Below, piece after piece: positions 30,409-40,002 of a DNA stretch of 50,435 nucleotides. Each line of letters begins with the position of its first letter. Positions within the stretch are counted from its first letter, which is position 1. Under the pieces are notes generated by a model. That model saw only the letters and a list, made by a program, of their open reading frames with translations. It did no database searches and was not told the origin of the DNA. This DNA comes from Rhodospirillaceae bacterium (GTDB lineage Bacteria > Pseudomonadota > Alphaproteobacteria > Thalassobaculales > Thalassobaculaceae), in NCBI GenBank assembly GCA_002722775.1, contig PBMU01000104.1, forward strand, positions 1 to 50,435, read 5' to 3'. A program made the translations under genes and the position numbers.

Positions 30409-32463
30409 TTATTTCTCGCACCATGTGCGCCACATGCGTCGATAGGCCACCTCAACAGCGCTCGCGTATTTGTCAGGGTTTCCAGCTTCACTTTGGCGAA
30501 CCTCGTCCCTCAACGTACCACGGATGGACCTTAGTGCCTTGCGATCATTGGCCAGCTTAACGGCTAAGCCGATATATTCCCCAACGTCATTAGCGATCCA
30601 TTCCCGTCGGCCAATCGCACCTAAAATGGATCCTGCGACGCGTGAAGGTTGGCTGTGCCCTAGCATGCAAACCACGGGGACCCCCATCCATAGAGCCTCG
30701 AGCGTAGTCACCCCACCACCGAAGGGGAAGGAGTCAAGGGCGACGTCTATCGCGCCGTATGTGGCGAGATGGGCGGCACGAGGCGTCGCGCCAAGGAATA
30801 CGAGGCGGTGGGCGGAGATGCCATTGGTTTCGAATTTCCTTTGGAAACGCCTTCGGATGGTGTGGTCCGACAGGGACCGGTCCTTGAACATGAGGCGAGA
30901 TTCGGTAACTTCATTCAGTATACAAGCACAGCAATCCAGCATGTCATTGGTGACCTTGCTAATGCGGTTCATGCAACCAAAAGTAATCCAACCATTCATG
31001 TCAGCGGGCGGTGGTAGGATGTCTGTCGCGTTTGGCGGTGCTTCAAGCCCGATTTGGCAGGGTAGGTCAATGACCTGTTCGCCGACAAAACTTCTAGCGT
31101 CAGCCGGTATTCCGATAGGATCGTTGAACAAATAGTCGATCCAGGATGCCCCCGTTCCGGACGCAAGGCCCCATGCTGTCACCTGGATAGGTGCAGGTCT
31201 AGCCGCGAAGACCGTCATACGATTGCCACCAAGAAACCCGGAGAGGTCCACCAGGATGTCGATCTGGTCTTTTTGAATCTTTTCCACTAATCCTGCGTCG
31301 GATAATGCGTGTACGTCCGCCCAATGATCGGCGGCTGCGCGGAATGCGCGGGTGTACCGGTCCCCTGAGATCACCCCGGAATAGCAATAGATTTCAAAAA
31401 ATTCCTTGTTGTGGTTCTTGACTGCGGGTCCGAAACAGAATGCTGCTGACTGTTCACGAAAATCGGGAGAGACGTAACCGATCCGGAGGCGTCGCTCCGG
31501 GTTCCGATCGTTGCAGAAGCGTCTTTTGGGAACTGCAAGCGCGCGGCCCCATCGTCTGTCGAACGTCGATCGCAAGTTGCCGTGGTGCTCGAACGTCAAA
31601 TCGCTGAGGAATTCGGAAATAAGGATCCGGTGGGTGGCCGGTATAGGGTTTGCAGGATCGAGAAGCTGCGAGCGTTTGAGGCTTGAGAGCGCATCACCGT
31701 GCATCTGTGAGGCAGCAAAGGTGTTTGAAAGCATGATCCATGTCCCGGATTGGGCTGGTTGGATGCAGGTTGCGTGAAGTGTTGCAAGGCGTGCCTTGTC
31801 CGTCTCACCTAGATTGGTCGATAGTAGGCCGAGATGAAGCCAAGCTTCGGAAACATCGGGCGCCAGGACCAGTGCTCGCCAAAGACAGCGCCGGCTGAGA
31901 TTGCCGCGACCGAAGTCACACCAAAATTTACCGAGCCGTATCCAATTGTTCGCGTCGTTTGGCTGGATCGCCCCAGCTCGTCGATGAAGCCGTGCATGGG
32001 ATTCACACGGGCGCTCCCTTGCTAGATGGTTCGCAAGAACCGACCAGGCTGCCGCATGTCCTGGGGACAGCACGACAGCCCTTCTTGCTGAAGGCCGACG
32101 GCCTTCTAGGTTCTGGGATTGGTCTAGGGCCAGCGCGAAATTAAAATGCGCCGCGTGTGAGGCTGGAGATGCGATGCGGCCCCGATTCAAGCAACACAAA
32201 GCAAAGGTCTTTTCATTTGCGTGCTTTGTGAGAATACCGTGATTGATCCAGGCATCTGCCGATGCCGGCAAGACCGTTAACGCCTCGCGGTACATTCGGC
32301 GCATATTTGGCCTATCCCGCTGGTCTGGACCATGGATTGTGGCCAGGGCTTCAAGAAAGTACCGAGCGGCGGCAACGGGATTTCCTTGTGAGTGAAAAGC
32401 GACAACGCGGGAAAGAAGATAGAGAAAGGGCGAAGACGGTGTTGTCGTTTGTTCAACGTTCAT
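30409..32463 (-). CDS. TPR protein with C-terminal O-GlcNAc-transferase-like (GT41) domain
   Basis: N-terminal degenerate TPRs. C-terminal RLRIGYVSPDFREQSAAF, DILVDLSGFLGGNRMTVFAARPAPIQVTAWG, ITFGCMNRISKVTNDMLDCCACIL, DSFPFGGGVTTLEALWMGVPVVCMLGHSQPSRVAGSIL. ATG at 32463 preferred. Confidence 0.9.
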   Translation of the reverse strand: MNVEQTTTPSSPFLYLLSRVVAFHSQGNPVAAARYFLEALATIHGPDQRDRPNMRRMYREALTVLPASADAWINHGILTKHANEKTFALCCLNRGRIASPASHAAHFNFALALDQSQNLEGRRPSARRAVVLSPGHAAAWSVLANHLARERPCESHARLHRRAGAIQPNDANNWIRLGKFWCDFGRGNLSRRCLWRALVLAPDVSEAWLHLGLLSTNLGETDKARLATLHATCIQPAQSGTWIMLSNTFAASQMHGDALSSLKRSQLLDPANPIPATHRILISEFLSDLTFEHHGNLRSTFDRRWGRALAVPKRRFCNDRNPERRLRIGYVSPDFREQSAAFCFGPAVKNHNKEFFEIYCYSGVISGDRYTRAFRAAADHWADVHALSDAGLVEKIQKDQIDILVDLSGFLGGNRMTVFAARPAPIQVTAWGLASGTGASWIDYLFNDPIGIPADARSFVGEQVIDLPCQIGLEAPPNATDILPPPADMNGWITFGCMNRISKVTNDMLDCCACILNEVTESRLMFKDRSLSDHTIRRRFQRKFETNGISAHRLVFLGATPRAAHLATYGAIDVALDSFPFGGGVTTLEALWMGVPVVCMLGHSQPSRVAGSILGAIGRREWIANDVGEYIGLAVKLANDRKALRSIRGTLRDEVRQSEAGNPDKYASAVEVAYRRMWRTWCEK

Positions 32464-33051
32464 GGTGGCCGCCGAGCGTCTTGGTGATATCAACGCAACC
32501 AAGTCTAGTAGTGACCCAAGCGTATCTACAAGAATTCGCTTAAGCTACTTTGCTCGACTTGTTGACTGTTGTTGGGAATGCATAGGGGGCAGATCATTAA
32601 AGTACATACTCGGTGCTCGTCCTCATAATTTTACCGTGGTCGAAGTTTTCATTATCTTTCTTACTAAATCCATCTTACCTCGAATCATTCGCTTTAAATC
32701 TGACGTTTCGGTGCAGGGCTCCTCAGAGAAATTCGCGAATTCGCTCCCCAAAAAAGGCCTTGTCAAAGATAGTGAGCACGCATAGCGATTGGTTGTCGGG
32801 TTTTCGCTTCGTCTTGAAAAAGGGTCTTGAGTTGGGTTTTCAATTGGATCGCAGACCGATTTGAGGCATTTCAGGGCTCGTTTCCGCTAGAAGTCTTTAT
32901 CATCCATCGCAACCCCAATCGGCAGTAGCTTTAAGAGACAAGGTTTCTGGTATATATTGGGTCAGATGTTAATCCAATCTTGACGATGCCTCGAACAGCC
33001 TTGCGCGTTCAAGTATGTGTGAGCGTTTGGAAAACAACAGAAAACTCTGCA

Positions 33052-34212
33052 ATGCCGCATGATTCTTACGGCCTTCAAAGCCGCTGTTTGAACCATCCCA
33101 CACTGGCTGCGGCAAGCCTTTTAGGCCTGTTGGTTACGGCGGTGTTTACCGTGGGCTTGGCGGATCCGGTTTTTGCCCAAAATCGTCCAACTCCGGTCGT
33201 TGTCGACAAAGTGATTATTCAGCCATTTGCCCAGACAATGCCGGTGACGGGCCGGTTTGTGGCAACGGAATCTGGTGTGGTCGCCGCGCGGGTGGCCGAG
33301 CGGGTGGCGAAGGTGGTCGTCCGGGTTGGTGACCGGGTCAAGACTGGTGATACGCTTGCATCACTATCGGCGGACCGACTGGGGAGCGCTCGTGCGCTTA
33401 GTGTCGCTGAACTGCGCAAGGCCGAGGCTCAGATGCGCCGCGAAAAAGCCAACCTCGCCAAGATGCGACAAACCTATGATCGGATTGTCTCCCTTAAGGG
33501 CTCGGCTGCATTCCGCAAAGATCGCCAGGAAGACTCTGAGCGTGATTTGGAGGTGGCACGGAGCGCCGTTGGCCAGGCGGAAGCCGAGCTTCTTCGAGCA
33601 AAGGCCAATCTCGATCTCTCGGACATCGCTCTGCGCGATGCCATTATCCGTGCACCCTATCCTGGGGTGGTGATCGCATGTCACACGGTATCGGGCAATT
33701 TCGTACGCGTGGGCGATCCGATCGTCACGTTGCTAAATGATGAGGACTTAGAAATCGAGGCCGATGTTCCAGCTGTCCGAACGCTGGGGCTGAGGCCCGG
33801 GACAATGGTCGAAGTAGCGCTCCAGGACGGTCGTAAGCTCGCTGCGTCGGTTCGTGTGGTGGTCCAAGAAGAAAACAGCCGCACGCGCACGCGCGGTGTA
33901 CGCCTCCATCCGAACCTACCCAAAAGTGGGTTCGGGATCGTCGGCAATCAATCGGTGATGGTCGAGATCCCAATCGGAGGTTCCCGGGACGTGGTCACCG
34001 TCCACAAGGACGCGATCGTGATCTCGAAGGGACGACCCATGGCGTATGTTGTGATAGATGGCAAGGCGGAAATCCGTCCAGTCCTGACTGGTAATGCCGT
34101 GGGAAATAGATTCGAGGTCGTACGTGGGTTAAAACCAGGTGAGATAGTTGTCGTGCGCGGCAATGAGCGCCTTCGCCCGGGGCAGTTGGTTACACCTTTC
34201 GGCTCTGGATAG
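33052..34212 (+). CDS. RND efflux periplasmic adaptor subunit (HlyD/MFP family)
   Basis: Signal-like N-terminus ending ADPVFAQ, VAARVAERVAKVVVRVGDRVKTGDTLASLSADRL, long coiled-coil, IIRAPYPGVV. The frame opens at 32980. Confidence 0.92.
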   Translation: MPHDSYGLQSRCLNHPTLAAASLLGLLVTAVFTVGLADPVFAQNRPTPVVVDKVIIQPFAQTMPVTGRFVATESGVVAARVAERVAKVVVRVGDRVKTGDTLASLSADRLGSARALSVAELRKAEAQMRREKANLAKMRQTYDRIVSLKGSAAFRKDRQEDSERDLEVARSAVGQAEAELLRAKANLDLSDIALRDAIIRAPYPGVVIACHTVSGNFVRVGDPIVTLLNDEDLEIEADVPAVRTLGLRPGTMVEVALQDGRKLAASVRVVVQEENSRTRTRGVRLHPNLPKSGFGIVGNQSVMVEIPIGGSRDVVTVHKDAIVISKGRPMAYVVIDGKAEIRPVLTGNAVGNRFEVVRGLKPGEIVVVRGNERLRPGQLVTPFGSG

Positions 34213-34218
34213 ACTCTT

Positions 34219-37200
34219 TTGAATCGTTTGATATCCATATCAATCACGCGGCCAATTGCGGTGATCGCTGGGGTTCTTATGGTGGTGATGTTCGGTGGCG
34301 TCGCGCTGCAGAGTATCCCAATCCAACTCACGCCGGATGTTAACCGTCCGGTGATCACGATAACTACTTATTGGGGGGGAGCAGCGCCAGCAGAGGTGGA
34401 GCGCGAGATCGTCAACCGCCAGGAGGATGAGCTGCGGGGCGTCGAGGGGTTGAAGACGATCGTCAGCCGAGCCGAAACTGGGCGCGCGCGGGTGACCCTT
34501 GAGTTTGGTGTCGGCCAGGACATGGACAAAGCGCTGCTTTTAGTTGCCAATAGGCTGGATCGTGTCGGTGGTTATCCCAGTGAAGTGGACGAACCGACGT
34601 TGAACACTGCAGGCTCTGAGGATAATGCTATCGCGTGGCTGATTCTCCGACGAACCGGCACTAATAATCAGGCTATTCACACCTATTTCGATTTCGCTAA
34701 GGACGTGATCAAGGATCGCTTGGAACGCGTTGACGGCGTGTCTGAGGTCCGGGTCTATGGCGGTGCTGAACGCGAGATGCAGGTGTTGGCCGATCCTGAG
34801 AGCCTGGCCCAATATCGACTGACCATACCTCAGATGGTCTCCGCGCTACGCGTGGCCAACGCCTCGATCTCGGCTGGAGCGGTGGATGAAGGAAAACGGC
34901 GTTACGTCGTTCGTACTGAGGGCGACTTTCTATCGCGCGAAGCGGTCCGAAACGTGGTGCTGCGTTCAGAAAAGGACGAAATGTCCGGCCGCGTTGCCCG
35001 AGTAACAGTGGCTGATGTAGCGGACGTGGTCTTCGATTACAAGGAGCCGGTGGCCCGTATCCGCATGATGGGTCAACCAGCTTTGGCCCTGCCTGTCTAC
35101 CGAGAGACCGGCGCTAATGTCATCGAGGTAATGAAAGGTGTTAGGACCTCCGTCGAGGAAGTAAACGTCGGCTTCCTCGAGCAAGAGGAACTCCTGCTCA
35201 CCCAGGTCTATGACGAGACCACGTACATTCATTCGGCGATCGAGCTAGTCCGTCAAAATATGTATGTAGGTGGCACGCTCGCGGCGATCGTGCTTATGCT
35301 ATTTCTGCGTAGTTTCGGTGCTACCCTGGTGGTTTCTCTTGCGATCCCGATTTCGGTGATTGGGTCTTTTGTTGCCATGGCGGGGATGGGCCGATCGATA
35401 AACGTGATCTCTCTTGCCGGATTTGCCTTCGCTGTCGGCATGGTCGTCGATGCCGCGATCGTGGTGCTCGAGAACGTCTTTCGACTTCGGCAGACGGGGA
35501 TGCCGATCAAGGATGCGGCCTTTGAAGGCGCGAACCAGGTCTGGGGCGCGGTCCTCGTCTCGGCGCTCACTACGGTCATGGTATTCATTCCGATTCTGGT
35601 GATGGAACTCGAGGTTGGTCAACTTTTTCGCGACATCGCGGTGGCCATCTCCGTAGCCGTGATTCTGTCTCTTGTCGTCTCAATCACAGTCATTCCGGCG
35701 CTCTCCAGCAGAATGTTGCGCGGTGACATTCAATCCACGGTCCGACGCCGTCGGGTTCTGTGGGTCGACCAATTCGCTCGATGGTTTGTTAACGCCGTTA
35801 TGGAATTCACAAAAGCAGTATCCCAGCGCAAGGGACTTGCGATTGGCGTGGTGGCCGGGACAATGGTTATCTCTGGTGCGGTGACTACCATTTTGCTGCC
35901 GAAACTTGACTATCTGCCCGACGGCAACCGCAATTTGATCATTGGTTACGTGCTCCCACCGCCAGGCTACAACTTAAAAACAACGACAATGATCGCGAGC
36001 AAGGTTGAAGGTGTGACGAAACCCTTGTGGGATCCTGAGATGACCAGGACTGAGGTCGACGACGGAACACCGACCATTCAACGCTTCTTTTTTGTAGCAT
36101 TTCGCGCCAACACTATTGCCGGTGCCATCGCGGTCGATCCAAAACGGGTAGGGGAGCTTATTCCTATCCTTCGAAACTCTCTAAACTCAGAGCCCGCGAC
36201 ATTTGGGTTCTTCAACAAGAGATCGATATTCGGACGTGGTATTGGTGGAGCCCGTTCGATCGATTTGGATGTTTCCGGGGGGTCGCTGGAGGAGATAGTG
36301 TCCGTGGCGCAACGGGCGTTTGAGCTGGTGGGCCAGCGACTGCCTCGCAAAGAGGGCACACAGGTCCGTCCGCGACCCGCACTGAGCCTGGGTGCTCCGG
36401 AGGTCCGGGTTATGCCTGACCGAGAACGATTGGCGGACAACGGCGTGACGACGCGTGACCTGGGACAGACGGTTGATGCTTTTAACGACGGTCTGCGTGT
36501 TGCAGAAATCACTGTGAATGGAGAGAGGATTGACCTCACGTTACGGGGCCCTTATCGCCATATCACCGAGACCCAGGGTATCAACAATCTCCCAGTGGTA
36601 ACAAAAGACGGAATGATCGTCCCGGCTAGTTCTCTGGCCGACATTATAGTGACGTCGGGGCCGACTGAAATACGACACCGGGAACGCTTGCGGACGATCA
36701 CTCTTCAAATAAAACCACCAACAGACATTCCGCTAGAAGTGGCCATGGATCATGTTCGTATGGGCGTGATCGAAAAACTTCAGGCCCAGGGTCTACCATC
36801 TGGCGTCAAGCTGCAGATGTCCGGAACAGCTGATAAACTGACTGAGACCTGGGACGAAATGGTAATCCACCTGGTTATGGGATTGGTTATTGTCTATCTG
36901 GTCATGGCGGTATTGTTCGAAAGCTTCATCTATCCCCTGATAATCATCTTGTCGGTTCCGGTCGCGGCTGCAGGGGGAGTGATTGGTCTAGTTCTGCTTG
37001 CCCAGTTCCAACAGCAGACCCTGGATATGCTAACGCTACTCGGCTTCGTGATTTTGATAGGCATCGTGGTGAACAACGCAATTCTACTAGTTCACCAGAC
37101 CTTGCATCATCTGCGCATCGATGCCATGACGCCGACGGAAGCAATCCAAGAGGCAACCCGCAACCGGATCCGTCCGATTTTCATGTCTACCCTGACTAGC

Positions 37201-37407
37201 GTCCTTGGCATGTTGCCTCTCGTGGTTGTGCCGGGCGCCGGTTCTGAACTATACCGTGGCCTTGGCTCGGTGGTGATCGGAGGGCTGACCCTGTCCGCGG
37301 TGTTAACCTTATTGATCATACCGCCGATGCTTACGTTGTTCTTAGCGGTGATAGAGGAACGCCTTGGGACTGTGGGGATGAAGGAGAGGGGAAACCCCAA
37401 AGGTTGA
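34219..37407 (+). CDS. efflux RND transporter permease (AcrB family)
   Basis: 1062 aa. ISITRPIAVIAGVLMVVMFGGVALQSIPIQLTPDVNRPVITITTYW; repeated TM blocks including GFAFAVGMVVDAAIVVLENVFR and GIVVNNAILLVHQTL. Confidence 0.97.
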   Translation: MNRLISISITRPIAVIAGVLMVVMFGGVALQSIPIQLTPDVNRPVITITTYWGGAAPAEVEREIVNRQEDELRGVEGLKTIVSRAETGRARVTLEFGVGQDMDKALLLVANRLDRVGGYPSEVDEPTLNTAGSEDNAIAWLILRRTGTNNQAIHTYFDFAKDVIKDRLERVDGVSEVRVYGGAEREMQVLADPESLAQYRLTIPQMVSALRVANASISAGAVDEGKRRYVVRTEGDFLSREAVRNVVLRSEKDEMSGRVARVTVADVADVVFDYKEPVARIRMMGQPALALPVYRETGANVIEVMKGVRTSVEEVNVGFLEQEELLLTQVYDETTYIHSAIELVRQNMYVGGTLAAIVLMLFLRSFGATLVVSLAIPISVIGSFVAMAGMGRSINVISLAGFAFAVGMVVDAAIVVLENVFRLRQTGMPIKDAAFEGANQVWGAVLVSALTTVMVFIPILVMELEVGQLFRDIAVAISVAVILSLVVSITVIPALSSRMLRGDIQSTVRRRRVLWVDQFARWFVNAVMEFTKAVSQRKGLAIGVVAGTMVISGAVTTILLPKLDYLPDGNRNLIIGYVLPPPGYNLKTTTMIASKVEGVTKPLWDPEMTRTEVDDGTPTIQRFFFVAFRANTIAGAIAVDPKRVGELIPILRNSLNSEPATFGFFNKRSIFGRGIGGARSIDLDVSGGSLEEIVSVAQRAFELVGQRLPRKEGTQVRPRPALSLGAPEVRVMPDRERLADNGVTTRDLGQTVDAFNDGLRVAEITVNGERIDLTLRGPYRHITETQGINNLPVVTKDGMIVPASSLADIIVTSGPTEIRHRERLRTITLQIKPPTDIPLEVAMDHVRMGVIEKLQAQGLPSGVKLQMSGTADKLTETWDEMVIHLVMGLVIVYLVMAVLFESFIYPLIIILSVPVAAAGGVIGLVLLAQFQQQTLDMLTLLGFVILIGIVVNNAILLVHQTLHHLRIDAMTPTEAIQEATRNRIRPIFMSTLTSVLGMLPLVVVPGAGSELYRGLGSVVIGGLTLSAVLTLLIIPPMLTLFLAVIEERLGTVGMKERGNPKG

Positions 37408-37416
37408 GGCAAGAAA

Positions 37417-38171
37417 TCAGCTCGCCCCGGGAAACCCGTTGACGGGAATTTTCAGGTAGTTGATTCCATTGGTGTCCTCTTTTGGTAAACGTCCGGCTCG
37501 CATGTTGATTTGGATCGCTGCGATGATCATATTCGGTAGGCCAAGTCGGGCGTCCCGCTCGGCCCGCATTGTGACGAACTCGTCCAGCCCAATCCCGTCG
37601 TGGATGTGTTTGTTATGCCGCTTCTGGGCGCTCACCGTGCTCTCCCACATGATTTCTCTCCCGCCGGGGCCGTAGTCGTGACCGACGAAAACCCTGGTGA
37701 CTAACGGCAGTTCGAGGATACGACGCGCGGAATGATAAAGCTGGTCGGCGGCCCCACCCAGTAAATCGCAGCGAGCGGCGCCAAAATCGGGCATGAAGAT
37801 AGTGTCGCCAACAAATACCGCGTCGCCGATCACGTAGCTCATGCAGGCCGGTGTATGTCCGGGTGCGGCAACCGCGCGAGCCCTAATGGCTACGGTCGCC
37901 CCGTGCGCTCTTTAAGATATTGTGTGCTCGTCACATGATCCGCATGCACGTGGGTCTCTAGAACCCACTGAACATCAAGTCCAGCCGCCTCTACAGCCTC
38001 CAAAACCCAATCGGCTGGAGCAGGGTCAAGTCGCCCAGTGGAGAGATCAAAATCCGCCGTCGGATCGATAAAGGCCGCCGTGCGGCTCGCGCTGTCGGAC
38101 ACTAAATAGGTGATTGTCGAGCACTGCTCGTGCAGAAAGGGAATGATTTGGGGGCGTGGAGTCATGGTCAA
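37417..38171 (-). pseudogene. MBL-fold hydrolase (persulfide dioxygenase / Blh-like) with internal deletion and frameshift
   Basis: ORF 37890-38171 carries FLHEQCSTITYLVSD...LETHVHADHVTSTQYLKERTGRP*. A second frame carries (PGHTPAC)MSYVIGDAVFVGDTIFMPDFGAARCDLLGG...VGHDYGPGGRE. The usual ~40-50 aa between KERTG and HTPGHTPAC is missing. Confidence 0.85.
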
Positions 38172-38405
38172 TTCCTTGGTTCCAATACGCGGCAGGGTCC
38201 GTTAGGCAAGCCGCGGAGAACGTCGAGGCTCTGATCCGACAACGGCGGGCTTTTTCGCCTACACCTTGATCGTGTTGGATTCAATGATACTCGGTTCGAT
38301 TGATCCACACTCCCGACGGTAGGCAACCCCCCAACCCGTGTTTTTAACGTCACAAACCAAGGCTTGCGGGACACGGAACCCATAGTATTCTCTAGGTTGG
38401 GCAAG

Positions 38406-39689
38406 ATGATCGCCGTGCGGGCGATCGTCGCGTGGGTCTGTAAGGCTAATGGCGTGACGCCACAAGAGATAGTTCAAATTCTGGTGGAACATGAGAAATG
38501 GTTGAGCCGCGGCCAGGGCGGCGCTCGGGCCGATTTCGCGCGCGCCAACCTGCAGGGCTTTACGCTAACCGAAGCTAACCTGAAATCGGCCAAGCTATCG
38601 GGGTGCGATCTCAGTAACGCCATCCTTTCGAACAGCGATCTGTCGAACTCCGATCTTTTCTGTGCGGTTCTTGACGGCGCCGACCTCAAGGCTACCAACC
38701 TCGAAAACGCCGATCTTCGCGGTGCCAACATGCGCCATGTCGATCTGGCCGGGGCTAATCTTAAGGGCGCTGACCTACGGGGAGGTTCGCTTATGTTTGG
38801 TAGTGAGTTCGGCGATGGGCCTACCCAGAATCAGGATGGTGCCGACCTATCGAACTCAGCGATGCAGAATGTCCAATTGGCTGGCGCTAACCTTTCTGGT
38901 GCTAACCTCTCCGGGGTCAATTTGCGGAATGCGGATCTTTCCGGCGCTGATCTTTCAGGATGCATACTAGCTGACACAGACCTTTCCGGCGCAAACTTAC
39001 AAGACGCGAATTTGGAAAACGCTGTGCTCGATGTCACGGTTCTAAAGCACGCAAACTTGTCCGGTGCCAATCTGGATGGTTGCGACATGGCTGCGGCTAA
39101 TCTGACTGGCGCAAACATGATGAGGCATGAGGATGCGTTGCCTCAGAAGGTTCGCGACATATTGAATAAACACTACGTTTGGATCCGTGAGGACGGCCGA
39201 CTCGGTGAACGCGCCATTTTGAAGAACGCGGATCTGTCCCATATTGACCTTTCCTCGGTCAACCTTTCCGGAGCGAATCTCTCCGGCGCTAATTTGACAG
39301 GCGCTAACCTATCGAACGTTCTTCTGGTCATGTCGGATCTGTCGAAGGCCAACCTTCAGAGGTCAAATCTTCAGGGAGCTACTTTGGAGGGGATCAATTT
39401 GAGTGGTGCTGACCTCAGTGAGGCCAACCTCTCCTACGCCGAGTTGGGCCCAGTAGATCTTGAGGATTCAGAGGGAATTCCGACAGGGCGATTATGGCCC
39501 GCTAACATATCGGGCGCCAAACTAAACAAGACAAACCTTACCCAAGCAAACATGCATTCGGCGAATTTGGCTAAAGCGGATTTGAAGGGTGCGAATCTCA
39601 AGGGAGCGAACATCGCTGGTTGCAACCTAACCGACGCCAAATTCAAAATGGAGCAATTAGAAGATGCCGTCAGGGGTGAAGATGGATGA
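38406..39689 (+). CDS. pentapeptide-repeat protein
   Basis: Many A(D/N)LxG units, e.g. LAGANLSGANLSGVNLRNADLSGADLSG and LSGANLSGANLTGANLSN. The frame opens at 38364. Confidence 0.95.
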   Translation: MIAVRAIVAWVCKANGVTPQEIVQILVEHEKWLSRGQGGARADFARANLQGFTLTEANLKSAKLSGCDLSNAILSNSDLSNSDLFCAVLDGADLKATNLENADLRGANMRHVDLAGANLKGADLRGGSLMFGSEFGDGPTQNQDGADLSNSAMQNVQLAGANLSGANLSGVNLRNADLSGADLSGCILADTDLSGANLQDANLENAVLDVTVLKHANLSGANLDGCDMAAANLTGANMMRHEDALPQKVRDILNKHYVWIREDGRLGERAILKNADLSHIDLSSVNLSGANLSGANLTGANLSNVLLVMSDLSKANLQRSNLQGATLEGINLSGADLSEANLSYAELGPVDLEDSEGIPTGRLWPANISGAKLNKTNLTQANMHSANLAKADLKGANLKGANIAGCNLTDAKFKMEQLEDAVRGEDG

Positions 39690-40002
39690 TTAATCGCCTA
39701 AGACTGGACGGCTTAGGTTGGGTCAGCAGACAATTACGGAAGTTCAACTCTAATTTTTCTATCGATGTTAAACGCAAAAGGCACTGAGACCCTGAAACTC
39801 GGAGACGTCATCGCCGCCCACAAGCTGAAGTCGGTGAATAACGGATCATTTTGCCATAATCGTCAGGCTGAACGCAAAAGTATAGTCGGCAGAATTCGGA
39901 ATTAGCGCAGCAAAATTGAATTTGACCGCGTTGTACGGTGAGTATGATTTTAATTTGAGTTAAGCAGGTGGTGTTATTTGGCGCGATCAACCCCGCCAAG
40001 AG

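Noticed and set aside
1403-37412. Many 60-150 aa ORFs antisense or out of frame to the large genes (for example 6191-6604, 15084-15710, 30470-31135, 35253-35588)
   Set aside because: They lie wholly within strongly supported CDSs, show low-complexity Arg/Ser/Pro-rich composition and match no family: typical shadow ORFs.
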